64,000 nt of DNA, taken from contig JAVSML010001008.1 in the NCBI GenBank assembly GCA_038503035.1, positions 377,164-441,163 on the forward strand, written 5' to 3'. Shown one piece after another: positions 12,040-23,212 of this stretch (position 1 is the first letter of the stretch; the number at the start of each line of letters is the position of its first letter). The notes beneath the pieces were generated by a model. The model saw only the letters and a list, made by a program, of their open reading frames with translations, was not told the origin of the DNA and made no database searches. Both the position numbers and the translations under genes were made by a program. The stretch comes from Crocodylus rhombifer. Taxonomy: Eukaryota; Chordata; Crocodylia; Crocodylidae.

Positions 12040-13440
12040 AAGCACCACTTGTACATCTGGTGGCCACACCATCCATGTCCAGGGCATATCCTATTAAGAG
12101 TTGTCCACATACTCTGTGGAAGATTGAAACCCTCTTGTACTTTTGGGTCAGAGACAAGGTATTTCTTTGGGAAAGTGTTTTCTGCCCAAGCTTTCCTTCA
12201 AGATTATTCAGTGTTGTGGTATAGGAGGTGCTTGGTTCATGTCCAAAAATGTTTTCATGAAATCATGTGATGAGTTGTGAGATCTTGAAGGTCTCTGTGG
12301 ATGAGAAGGTCTGGATTATTACTGATGCTCCTCTATTCGATGGAATGCATCAGCATATAGAGAAATGATGAAGGAGTAATGTTTGAAAGCCATTGCATTG
12401 GAATTGATATCAAAGGTCCAGAGACAGTTTTCATTACTGAGGAGCACAGTGGCTTTTACACCCCAGATTGTGCTGACAAGCTTTTGGATGATGTTCACTC
12501 ATGCCTTTGTTTGGCATGGCATGGCAGTCTTTCAGAGGTGATAATGGTAGGTTAGGGAGAGGTCAAGCATCACCCCAAGGTAGGTAGGAGTTGGGTCGTG
12601 ACGCAATGTTTCTCCAAAAATGGTGACATTGAGGGTATTATGTGTCTTGCAATTGTCAAGATGGAATTTGGAGCTGATGGACTTGGTTGGATTTGATCAT
12701 TATGGATGTATTCAGCCATTATTGATAAATCAGAGTTCAGTGTGTGGCTTCAATATCCTGAAAAGATTTTGCTTGTGTGGTCAAAGTGATATCATCAGCA
12801 TAGATAGATTTCCACAATGATGTGTAGGGCATATCACTTACATAGATGTTAAAAAGTGTTGGTGCCAGACCCTGTCCTGTGGGACGCCATTGTTGAATAG
12901 TCTTGGAGTGTTGACCTTATCTCATAGGTAGACCTTCGTTCTTCCATTGCACATAAAAGTCCATAGCAACCAGAGTAAGTTGGCACGTGGCAACAGCAGA
13001 GACAGTTTGAGCATCAGTCTGTGTTTCCACATAGTATCATAGGCTGAGGAAAGATCTATGAAGGTGGCCCCAGTCTTGAGGTTGCAGTGAAAACTAGCCC
13101 CAATGTTTGTAGTGATGGAAAGGACTTGTTCACAGCAGCTATGATGGGGTCTAAAGCCAGTCTGTTCTTGGGGGAGTAATAGTTTGATGATAGGGCTGAT
13201 TCTTAGCAGGATGAGCTGCAGTTGTGCAGAGTAAAGTTGTTCAGAGCAAAGAGATGGGCCTGTAGCTCCCAGGGTTATGTACTGGCTTTCCTGGTTTTGG
13301 CAGGACTATCACCATTGCTTCACACCAGATTTACGGAATATGGCCGTTCTGCCTCACAGTTGAAAAAAGAGCCAGAAGTCATTGTTTTGTCGATGGGCCA
13401 AGATGATGGAGGAATTCTGGTGGAATACCATCTTCCCCAG
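12040..13440 (-). pseudogene. Jockey-superfamily LINE reverse transcriptase relic (not CR1)
   Basis: Translating the minus strand gives an ordered set of non-LTR reverse transcriptase blocks in shifting frames. They are EQTGFRPHHSCCEQVL (about 13170), a motif A reading TFIDLSSAYDT (about 13055), a motif B-like NNGVPQ (about 12890), an intact IYADDIT motif C with YADD at 12791-12802, and PTYLGVMLDLSLTY (about 12570). The order and wording fit the jockey superfamily and differ from the CR1 copies in this window, which use FADD. Stops and frameshifts are numerous. The endonuclease and ends are not recognised, so this is a partial, dead copy. The exact clade (Jockey, L2-related, Rex-like) cannot be fixed by eye. 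Confidence 0.65.
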
Positions 13441-13450
13441 CAGGTTTGCT

Positions 13451-13484
13451 CTTCTTTGTGGATATATGTATATCCACAAAGAAG
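13451..13484. repeat. Perfect 16-bp-arm palindrome
   Basis: A 34-base inverted repeat: arms 13451-13466 (starting CTTCTTTGTGG) and 13469-13484 are exact complements around a 2-base centre. It is followed at about 13493-13510 by a second small inverted repeat (CCACT...AGTGG around ATATATAC). It lies exactly between the LINE relic and a family C end. Confidence 0.9.
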
Positions 13485-13499
13485 TATATATATCCACTA

Positions 13500-13628
13500 T
13501 ATATACAGTGGCCTTTCATTTTAATCACAGATTTTGGATTTTTAATCAGAGAATCTGCAATTTTTTTTACAAGAGAATTTGTGATTTTTTTTTTTAATTG
13601 GGGAAAACCAGGGCCCCTGGTGATCACT
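13500..13628 (-). repeat. Family C terminal fragment, inverted relative to 10466
   Basis: The reverse complement starts TAGTGATCACCAGGGG and continues CCCTGGTTTTC, then A-rich DNA, matching the first part of the repeat at 10466. Only the end is present. Confidence 0.5.
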
Positions 13629-16084
13629 ACATAGCATCAAAAGTGGTGAATGAGAAAGAACTTGAAAGAATTTTTGAGTTCTGAATTAAAAAAAAAGATT
13701 TGGAAACTGAAAGCAAATGGAGCAGTATAGTCACATAGAAAAAGACCTCTAAGTGATCTTCCTGCACAGTTGCAGTCTAAGTAAAAGGACAGTTAGTCAT
13801 GGTAGTTTTGCATGCTCTGCCTGCCATTCTGATATTGGGCAATATAGCAGGGAACGAGGCTTGAATGGTATCAGAAGAGAAAAAAAGCAAGCTCAATCCC
13901 TTAGCCTTCCTGTGTATTGTAGGGAAGTCCTGGTTATTAATAGCACCTTTACCTTTACAGGTCAAAATATGTGGTTAAGTGTAAAACTCCAAATTTGAGG
14001 AGTACTGCGTGCCAAATACAAAGAATGAGGCACTTAAAAGACACAGATTTTTTGTGCAGATTAGCAATATAAGTAAGTATAGATCAATATGTTACTGAAC
14101 TAAATAGAGTGAGTAACAACTGTGTTTTTAGGAATTTTACAATCCCTGTTTAGAGTTAGGGTTATTTGTGATGTTGCAGACATTGCTTTACAAAAAAAGC
14201 TCTTGCACGAGAGACAGTTGTCCCTAAAAAAGACCAAATGTGCAAGATGGCAATAACTGTGATGGCCCAGGGAAGGAAGGAGTGAGTAACTTCAGGTGAA
14301 ACCAGGTAAAGCAAACAAAATGTTTTCAGTTTTCTCCATGAGGAAATTGGAAGAAAGGAAAAAGAAGTAAGTAAAAATGTTGATTATTTTTAAGAGAACT
14401 ACATTTTTCATTGGCTATTTCAATAGATAAATTCCCAACCATCTCTAATATATATTAATAGTATATATTTAGTAATAGTAGTTTTAGATTATTATAGCTT
14501 TTATTATCTTGTTCTTTGACTATTGAACTCAATTTTATATTCATCACTGAATTAGCTGTTGATTTCTGGAGGATAAGAAAATACTTCTCACTTAAAATGT
14601 TACATAATATAATAGCTAGTATTATTCTTTTTACCTTAAGTGTTAAATAGTTCTAATTTATCAAGTAGGCTTCCAAAGAGTTAGTAAGGATTCCTGCACT
14701 GTGAGATTGAGATTTTTAGTGTTGCAGTAAGGAGAGTAGGAAATCCCTTAAGAATGTTGCAAGACATTTTTTTTTTTATCCTTGGAACTTTCTTCTACAC
14801 TTTGTTAATGGATTGTTGAAGGGAGGCTTTTTGGTGCAATTTCAGCCATCAGCTGCAGAAAAAAATAAGTGTTGAAGTGCATATGTGTAGGTGTACAAAA
14901 GGCTGATGATATACATAGCACATTAGCAAGCACTGCCTATCACTCAAGGGAAATCAGAATGTCATAGTTGGCTAGAAAGTGGTGGCAGGCTTTTATCATA
15001 GACAGAAATGAATGAAATGCTAGTATCCTTTACTTGTTGTCTGTTTTTAGTTTTCATTTCTTTAATATTTTTCCCCTTTTTTGCCATTGACATTTGCATT
15101 GGATAACTGTACCATTTATATTTTAAAGGGAATATGATAGCCAATTAATCCATACCTTGTAAAGCATTATGCCTTGCTTTCCTCCAGTTTCCCAGCCATG
15201 ATTTTCTTTGATGGATCTGTACTTTTCTCATTGATACCTTCATACCCGTAATTCCACTCAGAGTACTAACTGTTTTATGGTGTTCAACATTTGACTCCTG
15301 GAATTTTCTCTCAGTAAATCCATTTTCAAACCACCAGTCAGGACTTAAAAAAAATATACATGTATTCACGCAAAGCTCAACTTTGTCTTAGAATGCCTGC
15401 ATTTCAATTGTGCAACATCAGCAGTTTCTTCTTGAATTTTTAAAATAGAGTATAATCACTATGCCACATTTATTATTTGCTGCTTTTATTTTAATAAATA
15501 GTACTACAAGTAGGAGGACTTAGCAGAGCATTTTCATTCACTTTGGACACATCTACACCAGACACAAGTAGCATTGGCAGACACTAACCATGATGCAACA
15601 CTACTGTGCAGTAGTAACAAGCTACTGTGGAGCAGCATCTGAAAAAAAATGTGCGGGGACAGTCCTGTGCACTAATGTCAGTTACTGCACAGCATAAGCA
15701 TAAATGACTATGCAGTAACAACTGCACAGTCCACCACTCATGTGGATGCACTCTTTGAGGCATCTCATATTTATTAGGGGTATTTGTGATTTCTCCTACT
15801 CTGTAATGACACTGAAACACATAGATAGAATAGAGTGGCCTCATGGTATATATTTTTGATAAAGGCTCTGATTCTTCCCCATGTGCCTCAAAAAAGGTGC
15901 ATGTAGCACCCTCTGAATAAGTTTAGAACATTAAGAAAATTCATACAAATATACCACAAGGTGATTTTTTTGGTTCATTCTAAAAACAAAATTCTGTCTT
16001 TATTATTCTAATATTACTCCATCTTTTTCATTTTTTCATATAGAAGTTAACTTAATATGTTGGCTATGGCGTTTACCTTAAGCT
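13629..16084. other. Unique-looking AT-rich noncoding DNA
   Basis: No gene or definite repeat. AT-rich runs at 14440-14540. A stretch at about 15543-15760 (ACACATCTACAC near the start, TGTGGATGCACT near the end) has a vaguely MITE-like look, with several CTACTG/CAGTA words, but its ends are too weak to call. Confidence 0.5.
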
Positions 16085-16245
16085 CTTTTTGTATAATTCC
16101 ATCCTTGACATCTGTCAGTTTAATTTCTACTCTCTCTCTTTAATTGAACTTGCTTTCATCAGTGTCTTAAATGACCTTTCTTGGCCAAGTCCAACCCATA
16201 CTTATCATCCTTGCTATACTAGTGATTTTGGAGAACACTGGTTAC
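16085..16245 (+). pseudogene. L2-like LINE fragment, 5' side of the hAT insertion
   Basis: Pyrimidine-rich plus-strand sequence whose frame-shifted reading resembles the L2-clade reverse transcriptase around the words for 'VLNDL' and 'LLLA': CTTTCATCAGTGTCTTAAAT, followed by GACC and later CATCCTTGCTATACT. It stops exactly at the target duplication of the hAT-A3 element, and its continuation resumes at 18280. Diverged; the clade call is by general resemblance. Confidence 0.45.
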
Positions 16246-17246
16246 TAGGGCTGTGTGAAGCTTTGGTTGTTGATTTGATTCAGTGGAGATTCAGCCCAAC
16301 TTGGCGTCTGAATCTCCAAATCCAAATTGAAACCGGAGACCCTTTAATCTCTCCAGAGATCAATTCAGAGAGATTCGGAGAGACTCAATGATTCAGACCT
16401 AGACACAGCTTTATGTTTTGTCTACATACCTCAAGGTACCACGTGGCTTGTGAACGCTGAGATTGTGGGGCAGATGGAGCATCCCATGGGAGCATGGAGG
16501 GGTCCTCAGCACACTCAGTGGTGGACCCAGTCCCAAAAGAAACACTTTTGGTCCACTTCTGGGTTTGCCATGGAGCATGCAGGGGACCCTTCTGCTGCTC
16601 CCTGATTTGGTCACTGGTGCCTTCTGAGACTGGGGGGACACCTGGGGTCCCCTCACAGCCAATTGCTGAGCTGTGGGGAGCCTGGGGGGATCCCCCATGT
16701 GCTCAGTGGCAGAGCCAGAAATGGACTGGAGGTGCTTCTGGTCCATTTCCGGGCTCACCGCTGGCCCTGCACTCCTGTGGGACATTTCATCTGTCCCAGC
16801 ATTGCAGAATTCACAAGCTGTGCCTGGTACCTCAAGATATATATAAAAAAAAAATTAAAGCTGTGCATATAGCTGAAACACTGATTCTCTGAATCGCCAG
16901 CATGGAACATCCCACAGGAGTGCGGGGGATCCCCAGCATGCTTGACAGCAGACCCAGAAGTGGACCAGAAGCATTTTTGGTCTACTTCCGGGTCCACTGG
17001 GCATCTCCCATGCACCTCTGGCTTAGCAACTGGTGCCTTCTGGGCCTGGGGGGGGCACCTGGGTTCCGCCCATGTCTGATCACTGAGCTGGAGGGGTACG
17101 GGGAGCAGGGGGCTGTAAATGGCTTATTTAATTTTGTATAACTGCCACATGGCATTTTTCACATTTATGTAACTTTATAGTCTTATCGTTTAAGTCAACC
17201 CAAACCAAAATGTTTATTTAGTAATAGCTATAACCGAAATACTATT

Positions 17247-17344
17247 GCGCACGCAAATTTTGTATTTTCCCGCGTGCGCAAATTTTGTATTTGCCGCGCA
17301 CTCGAACTTTGTATCAAGCTGCACATGCGTACTTTGTAAGTTTC
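17247..17344 (+). repeat. Four imperfect 24-25-bp tandem repeats in LTR U3
   Basis: Units at 17247-17270, 17271-17294, 17295-17319 and 17320-17344 each carry a CG-rich head (GCGCACG, CGCGTGCG, CGCGCACTCG, TGCACATGCG) followed by a TTTGTA-containing tail. They lie 40-140 bp upstream of the TATA box, the usual place of retroviral enhancer repeats. The first two are nearly identical; the later ones are diverged. Confidence 0.75.
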
Positions 17345-17384
17345 TTTTCTATCCTGTAAGTTTCACCTTTTCAGAAACACAACC

Positions 17385-17394
17385 TATATAAAAA
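17385..17394 (+). promoter_or_regulatory. TATA box of the LTR promoter
   Basis: TATATAAAAA just downstream of the U3 repeat array. Transcription would be expected to start about 25-30 bp further on. Assigned from LTR architecture only. Confidence 0.65.
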
Positions 17395-17762
17395 TCTGCC
17401 TAGCAACACCCATGTAAAATAAACTATCCTATCCCTGCACGCTTAGCTTATGTCATAGTTAGTGTCATAGAGACGGTCCAACCAACATCAATAAAGAGGC
17501 GAAGAAGCAGGAAATGGCAGAGACGACGACTGGATAAACCTCAGGCTTGATCACCCTGTTGCCGGTCCTCAGCCTCCCGTCTGTGCGTATCCCAGCAAAA
17601 ACCCATCAAAGGCCTCGAAAACCCAACAACGAATGTCAGCCTCTTAGCGTTGCTTAGACCGCATACCTGCTTTTACCATACCTCCACGCTTATACTTTAG
17701 CTGCAACTTTGCTCCAGCCGGTCTCCCCTCTTGTTCGTAAGAGGGTGAGGCCAGGTGAGTTG

Positions 17763-17768
17763 AATAAA
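17763..17768 (+). promoter_or_regulatory. Polyadenylation signal of the LTR
   Basis: AATAAA followed by T-rich DNA. Two other AATAAA words at 17418-17423 and 17490-17495 are alternatives. If the distal one is used, the R region would be unusually long (about 370 bp). Confidence 0.5.
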
Positions 17769-18279
17769 CCCTTTTACTATAAACTTTGAAAGCGTATAGC
17801 ATTTCGCCTACTTGTGCCAGTAAGGCGAACCACGAGGGCGGTCAATGAGCCACCTCTTATCCCGCCCCACAAGCCGCGTACTCACTTGCTCCGTAAAGTC
17901 CGCGGCTCACCAAGCGGTGTCGGAGTCTCTAATCCGGCATTTCGCAACAGGGGCATCTGTGTGTTTGGTAGCAGATCTGAAAGTGGACTGGAAGTACTTC
18001 TGGTCCACTTCCAGGTTTGCTGCCGAGCATGCAGGGGTCCCCCCCCACGTTTCTGTGGGATGCTCCATCCACCCCACCGTCTCAGCATTCACGAGCCACA
18101 CCTGGTACCTCAAGGAATGCTGAAAAAAAATTTAAAGCTGTGTCTATTGCCAAATTGCTGATTCTCTAAATTGGCATTGAATCTTATGATTTGGATTTGG
18201 CTGAATCGAATTGGAACAGTGATCTGAATCAATGAATCGCAATTGACTATGGCCCATTTTGCACAATCCAGCTGGTTAC

Positions 18280-18790
18280 TTCCTGCCTTTTGAAATCAGC
18301 CTTGGATTTCAAGGCATTATACCCTCTTGTTTCTCTGTTTAATTAATCTGATTACACTTTCAGTATTGCCTTTGGGCTCTCTTCTTCCCATTTCCTTCCA
18401 CATGGAAGCACAAAGGACTAGGTTTTGACCCCAAACTTCTCTCTGTTTATAATTTAGCTACTACCTGTGTTTGTATTCTTCATGTTTTTAATTCCAAAAT
18501 TGTTTCTATCTACTTTTCCTCTAAAAATCTTTCTCTCTCCATCCAGTCCTGTACATCCACCTATCTTTCCGGCATAGGGACTATCAGCCACCAATTCAAG
18601 TTGAACATGCCCACTTCAAAACCTACACTTTTGGTCTCCCACTCACTAATCAAGTCTTCATTTCTCCCCAATTCTTGCATCTCCACTGACAATAACACTA
18701 TCAAGCAGGATAATGTGTCCCTTAATTTGCTTGCCATCTTTGAATTTAATGCCAAATCTTTTTCAACTGTTCTGTCTATATTTTAAAGAT
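18280..18790 (+). pseudogene. L2-like LINE fragment, 3' side of the hAT insertion
   Basis: Plus-strand continuation of the fragment at 16085-16245. The frame at 18601-18786 reads LNMPTSKPTLLVS and then a region with ISTDNNTI, resembling the L2 segment that follows the polymerase core (LNxxKTELLLF and SVDNTTI in typical copies). The rest is pyrimidine-rich and broken by stops. The clade is assigned by resemblance only, and the 3' end is not seen. Confidence 0.45.
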
Positions 18791-19454
18791 TTTTTTTTCT
18801 CTATGAACATTGCCAAGAGCTTTCCCCTCACCCCTAAATGGTAGAATGGTTAGAATTTGCAAAGCTTTTATCTAACCTTTCTTCAAGGCCCTTTCCAGAA
18901 CTAATCTCTTCTATAATGCAAAAGGAACTTGCAACTTGATTATGGCTAGACAGGTTGCAAGTTGTGATTATAGGGCTATCTAAAATAGGATGAAAAGATC
19001 TGAACACAATGTCCACAGTGGAACTGTTCCATCCATTTATTATTTTCTATCTCTGTCACAAAACCTATCATCTTTCTTACATTTTGAACAGTAGCTACAT
19101 TGAGATGTTCCCAATAGTGCTTTGGTCTTTTATTCTTTTTCTTGTCTTGTATTTTCTGGGTAGTTATAGTTGATTTCAAGCCAGCAATGTGAAGGAAAAG
19201 TTCAAACTCTTCTTTTCAATGAATATTATTTCACAATATCTACATTCTTTAAACTTCTTGGAGTTACGAGGTAGGGGTAGTGCACCAAAGAATTCCCTTT
19301 GTGGCTAGCCAGGGAGTAAAGGGAGCTTAATTTTAGCTCTCCTTTTTTAGAGTTTTTCCAGTTTAATGTGTGCGTTGATTTATGATCTTAATAGGTTTCA
19401 AGAGTTGAATGGATTTTGAGGAAAAATTTGTGATTTGTAAATTATCCTGTAGAC
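18791..19454. other. Unique-looking noncoding DNA
   Basis: No gene seen. A small 10-bp inverted repeat (AACTTGCAAC near 18930 and GTTGCAAGTT near 18954) is the only structure noted. Confidence 0.55.
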
Positions 19455-20195
19455 ATACCTATTTAGCTCCTTTAAAACAATTAAAGAAGAAGATTCCATA
19501 ACTTCCCTAGGCAGTTTATTCCACTATTTTAACAGTTAATAGGAATTTTTTTCTTGAAGTTTGATCTAGATCTCCTTTGTTGTATTTAAACCCAGTGCCC
19601 CTTGTCTATGGTAAAAGAGAACAAATATTTGAAAACTGCTAATCATGTTCCCTGCTTAATCTCCTTTTCTGTAAAAGGAGCATAACTGTTTTCTCAACCT
19701 TTCCTTGTATGCTTGCCTTCCAAACCCTTTAGCATCTTTGCTTGTCTCTGGATGTCCTCCAGCTTCTTCAAATGCTTCCTAAAATGTGATACCTAAAAAC
19801 GGACACTATAGTCAAGGTAATATCTAAACAGCCCTGAGTAGCATAGGATTATCACCTCCCACATCTTTCATTGCAATGCTTTCATTAAAGCAACCAAAAT
19901 TTGTATTTGCATTTTTGTGACAGTATTTCATTGCTGTCTCATATCCTATTCATGATTCACCATAATCCACAAATTCTTCATAGCAGCACTGGACAACCAG
20001 TTTAATCCCACATTCTGCATTTTTGCCTTTTTTATTTTTTCCCTTCTCTGTTTAGCATCTTCCATTCATTTTTGCTGAATATCATTTTATTGTCTGTAGC
20101 TCAGTTCTTTAATTTAACACGGTCCCTTTAGATTTTAATTCTCTCCTTCAAAGTATTTACAACTAATACTATATATCTAAAGAGTTTCAACAAAA
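19455..20195 (-). repeat. Old CR1 fragment (3' ORF2 and 3' UTR region)
   Basis: On the minus strand this follows the 3' half of CR1: the GCCCCTTG/CCTTTCC region, the CTGGATGTCCTCCAGCTTCT word, a CATTGCTGTCTCAT word aligning with the part near position 140 of the first CR1, and the GCATTTTTGCC/TTCCATTCA region. It is diverged, with many small gaps, so it is an old copy. Confidence 0.6.
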
Positions 20196-21252
20196 TTGCC
20201 TATCATAGTTAACAGGGATACTTGTAGCCAATATATAAATAATTACAACAAAATTCTTAGCCCTTATTTTTCTTACTTTTAACTTTATTATCAGCTCCTC
20301 ACAGCACATTTATCTATAAGGAATAGGTGTGTATTTTTGGTCAAGTTATCTTCAGTTTATCAAACAACATATTATATACGATATTATATAGATTCTGAGG
20401 TCATCTGCTAGAACCAAGAGTTTAAAAGAATTCTTTGACTTACCTAATACTGTCCAAAACCAAGAGCTCAGTTTCAAAAACTATTTTATCTCTTCAATTA
20501 TTGTTGTATCCTATTGTCCTTGAACCCAGTAAGTTTTTTTTTTCCAGATCTATAGCACCTGTTCATTTAAATTTTGTAAGTAAGGTGTTAAGTTCAAAAC
20601 CTTAACTTTTTTACTGTGGCCATCAACACATGGGTCAAAAGGGAAAAGTTCTGGAATGCAGAGAAACTGTTCATATGGGTCTTCAGTAATAGTACAGTCC
20701 ACATTAGGAAAATTCTGGGTGGTAAAAATGCCTGAGGCTTTATACCATATGCTAATTCAGGATTTTGAAAAGGGGAGTACCAAGAAATATAGAAAAGTAA
20801 AGGTATAAATAAGAATACTGGGAGGAAGGGGACAGGAAGGAGGTTCCAAGCATAGGAAAGGGGAAAGATGCTAAGTGCTACTTCCTTGCACAGGGGCTGC
20901 TGCAGTGGTACAAGCTGTTGCTGCTGTGGAAAATTCAGGTTCCCTGAAGGCTATCATTCTGGCACCCGCTTGAAACCAGTACCTGTGGCTAGTGCTGCAC
21001 GTACCTATCCTGAGCCATGCAGCTGTGAACAAGCCATTTGTAGCCAGTATATGTGTGCCTATGCACTTCATATGCAAGCAGTGGGTTGTGACAAAATTTA
21101 AATCTTCTACAGAAAAGTGAGGCAAAATATTTGGAAGCTAAAGGAGGTTAATTTAGCCTGAATTAGCTTATGATATAGAGCCACCTACACAGTTAGAGCT
21201 GTGTGATAATTTTAAAGAGGCACAATGATTTATGCTCTGAGTCCCTAAGGGC
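20196..21252. other. Unique-looking noncoding DNA
   Basis: AT-rich up to about 20760, then moderately GC-rich. A 77-codon plus-strand frame (20868-21101) is cysteine-rich but shows no domain pattern; it probably reflects GCTGCTGC-type repeats. Confidence 0.55.
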
Positions 21253-22176
21253 TAGGGATAGGCATTCAAAACCTGGAGCCTGAATTGATTCAATCTCCAC
21301 AGGTAGTCTAACCTGCCTAGATTGAACCAATTTGCAAGTGATTAGACATTCCCTTTTGACTCAGAAAATACAGGCACATGCCTGCAGTGTCTCAGACTAG
21401 AGGCCAGGAGGCACTAGAGTGGGCCCTAAGCTTCTGGGAAGCTGTGGGGGGGCATGCCTGGTAGTAGCCTCAAGGGAACTGGCCAGGGCGTGAGGTTTAA
21501 TTCCTCCCTCCCTTTCTCATTGGCATGTTCCTGGGCTGGCGTCTGTCTGGCATTCCCCCCTTGCTACTACAGCAGCAAGGGTGGGGTCATGGCCAGAGGC
21601 TAGCTGGCATCACACCCTGAGGCAAAGGAGGCAGGGAGGGGGTTTATTCAGAATAAGCCTCCTCCACTTTGCCTTAGGGGCACATGCTGGCTGGCCTCTA
21701 GCCATGCCCCCACCCCTGCCACTGGAACAGTAAGGGGGGTGACCCTCATGGGGCATGAGCCCTGTCATGGTTTCCCAGGGGGCTTCAGTGTAGGCAGGGG
21801 CAGAAGCAGGTTGAGCAGAGCTGCCACTGACTGTGCAGGGAAGGTGGAAGTGGCATGCTATGGGAAGTTTGGGGGGCTTTGGTCACTCCTTCAAGCCCTG
21901 GTGCCACTGCTTACCCTGCACAGTTTGTTGCAGGTGTGCTTACCCTGCTCCAGCCTGCAGTGCAACCCCCAGTGCTGGGAAAAGGCTTGCACTCCCCAGG
22001 ACAACATCACTACTGCTCCTGTCAGGGTCCCTCCCCACTCATCACTCTAGTGGCAGGAATAGGGACATAGTCAGAGGCTGGCCAGAATGTCCCCCCTCAG
22101 GCAAAGGGGGCCAGGTACAGGTTTATTTCCTCCCTAAGGGCTTATTTTGTTGCTCATCCCATGCAGGGAGCAATAG

Positions 22177-22945
22177 AGGCTGCAGCTGGGGCTGGGAGAT
22201 CCCAGCTGCAGTCCCATGGGGCAGAGGGGACAGAAGGAAGTATTAACCCCATCTCTGTCTGGCTGTGGGTAAGTGGCAGAGGTGGTGGCCAGGACTGGCA
22301 AGCCCAAACTGCAGTCCCTGGGGGAAGAGGGGACAGAGGGAAGAATAAACCTCCTCCCTGCCCTTTCACCTTAATGGGGCCATGCTAGCAGGCATTTGGC
22401 CATGCTCTGTCCCTGCTGCTGAAGCAGCAAGGGGAGAGATAGAGGGACCCTGAGAAGGGCTGCTCCACCTCACCAAGAAGACACTGGCTGGGGTCCCTGC
22501 TAGTGTGACAGGAAAGGGGAGGGGAATAAACCCCCTCATTGCTTGCATTCCCCAGGGCACCCTGACAGAGGGTGCTGCCCCATCAGGGTTCCCCTCCTCC
22601 CCTTGCTGCTCCAGCGGCAGGGGTGGGGGCATGGCAAGACCCTGTCCCCACCATGACCCCCTTAAGGTGAAGGGGTCAGGGAGGGTGTTAATTCTTCCCT
22701 CCATCCCTTCTCTGCCCCCCACCCCACCCCCAGGGACAACAGCCCAGGTTTGTCTGGCTGTGGGTGAGTGGGAGAGACAGTGGCTGGGGCTGGCAAACCC
22801 TGGCTGTGATCCCCAGTGGGCAAGGGGACAGAGGGAGGTATAAACCCCCTGTCTGCCTGGCTGTGGGTGAGCAACAGAGGTGGTAGCTGGGGCTGGCAGA
22901 CCCTGGCTGGAGTCCCTTGAGGGGAGAGAGGGGGGAAGAAATTCC
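22177..22945. repeat. Imperfect minisatellite inside hAT-B1
   Basis: Units of roughly 100 bp built on CTGTCTGGCTGTGGGTGAGT, then GGCTGGGGCTGGCA, CCCTGGCTG and GGGGACAGAGGGA, with a TAAACCCC tail. Recognisable units begin near 22177, 22251, 22748 and 22849, with diverged sequence between. The mirrored frames of 70-118 codons on both strands are by-products. Confidence 0.65.
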
Positions 22946-22970
22946 CTTTCTTAATCCTTTGCCTCACGGG

Positions 22971-23212
22971 GCAGGATCAGTTTGATGGACAAGTGACAGC
23001 CTGTTTCTCTGCCTGTTCCTTCAACATGATGTCAGATCAGTAAGGTATGAAGTCAAACGTATTTGTCAAGTTTTTGTCTTCCCTTCTCCTTTTTCTTATC
23101 ACTTCTACCTGGTGATGGAGTTTAGCATTGTATTCTTTTCTCCCAGGTCCCCAGGAAGGTTGACTTAGGAAGGATGTGTAGAATTTCTTTTTTTCACCTA
23201 TCCTTTCTCCAT
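22971..23212 (+). repeat. 242-bp duplicated segment, copy 1 (inside hAT-B1)
   Basis: Begins GCAGGATCAGTTTGATGGAC and matches 23765-24007 in direct orientation with roughly 17-20 differences by eye. Function unknown. Confidence 0.9.

Larger units (their letters stand above)
17114..17949 (+). mobile_element. Solo endogenous retrovirus LTR
   Basis: An 836-bp unit beginning TGTAAATGG and ending CGCAACA (TG...CA ends), flanked by a 5-bp direct repeat GGGGC (17109-17113 and 17950-17954). It contains an upstream array of CG-rich repeats (17247-17344), a TATA box (17385), AATAAA signals (17418, 17490, 17763) and a long downstream part, in the order expected of U3-R-U5 on the plus strand. No gag, pol or env is adjacent, so it is a solo LTR left by recombination. 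CpG dinucleotides are far denser than in the surrounding DNA, which suggests a comparatively young insertion. It lies inside hAT-A3. The retroviral genus cannot be told from the LTR alone. Confidence 0.82.
16246..18271. mobile_element. hAT-A element, copy A3 (partial dimer, interrupted by an LTR)
   Basis: Starts TAGGGCTGTGTGAAGC and ends TTTTGCACAATCCAG, with a perfect 8-bp duplication CTGGTTAC at 16238-16245 and 18272-18279. After removing the 841 bp of LTR plus one target copy, the element is about 1.2 kb, longer than A1 or A2. It has two successive GC-rich interior units: one at about 16410-16860, and a second at about 16900-18130 interrupted by the LTR. Each ends with the GGTACCTCAAG-type motif and an A-rich word. 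The second unit lacks its left subterminal part. No transposase. Confidence 0.88.

Noticed and set aside
17814..18161. A 115-codon frame starting in the LTR
   Set aside because: It crosses from LTR U5 into the hAT element, so it cannot be a retroviral or host gene.
20868..21101. Cysteine-rich 77-codon frame resembling a small secreted peptide
   Set aside because: It has no signal peptide pattern or regular cysteine spacing; cysteines come from TGCTGC/TGTGGC repeats.
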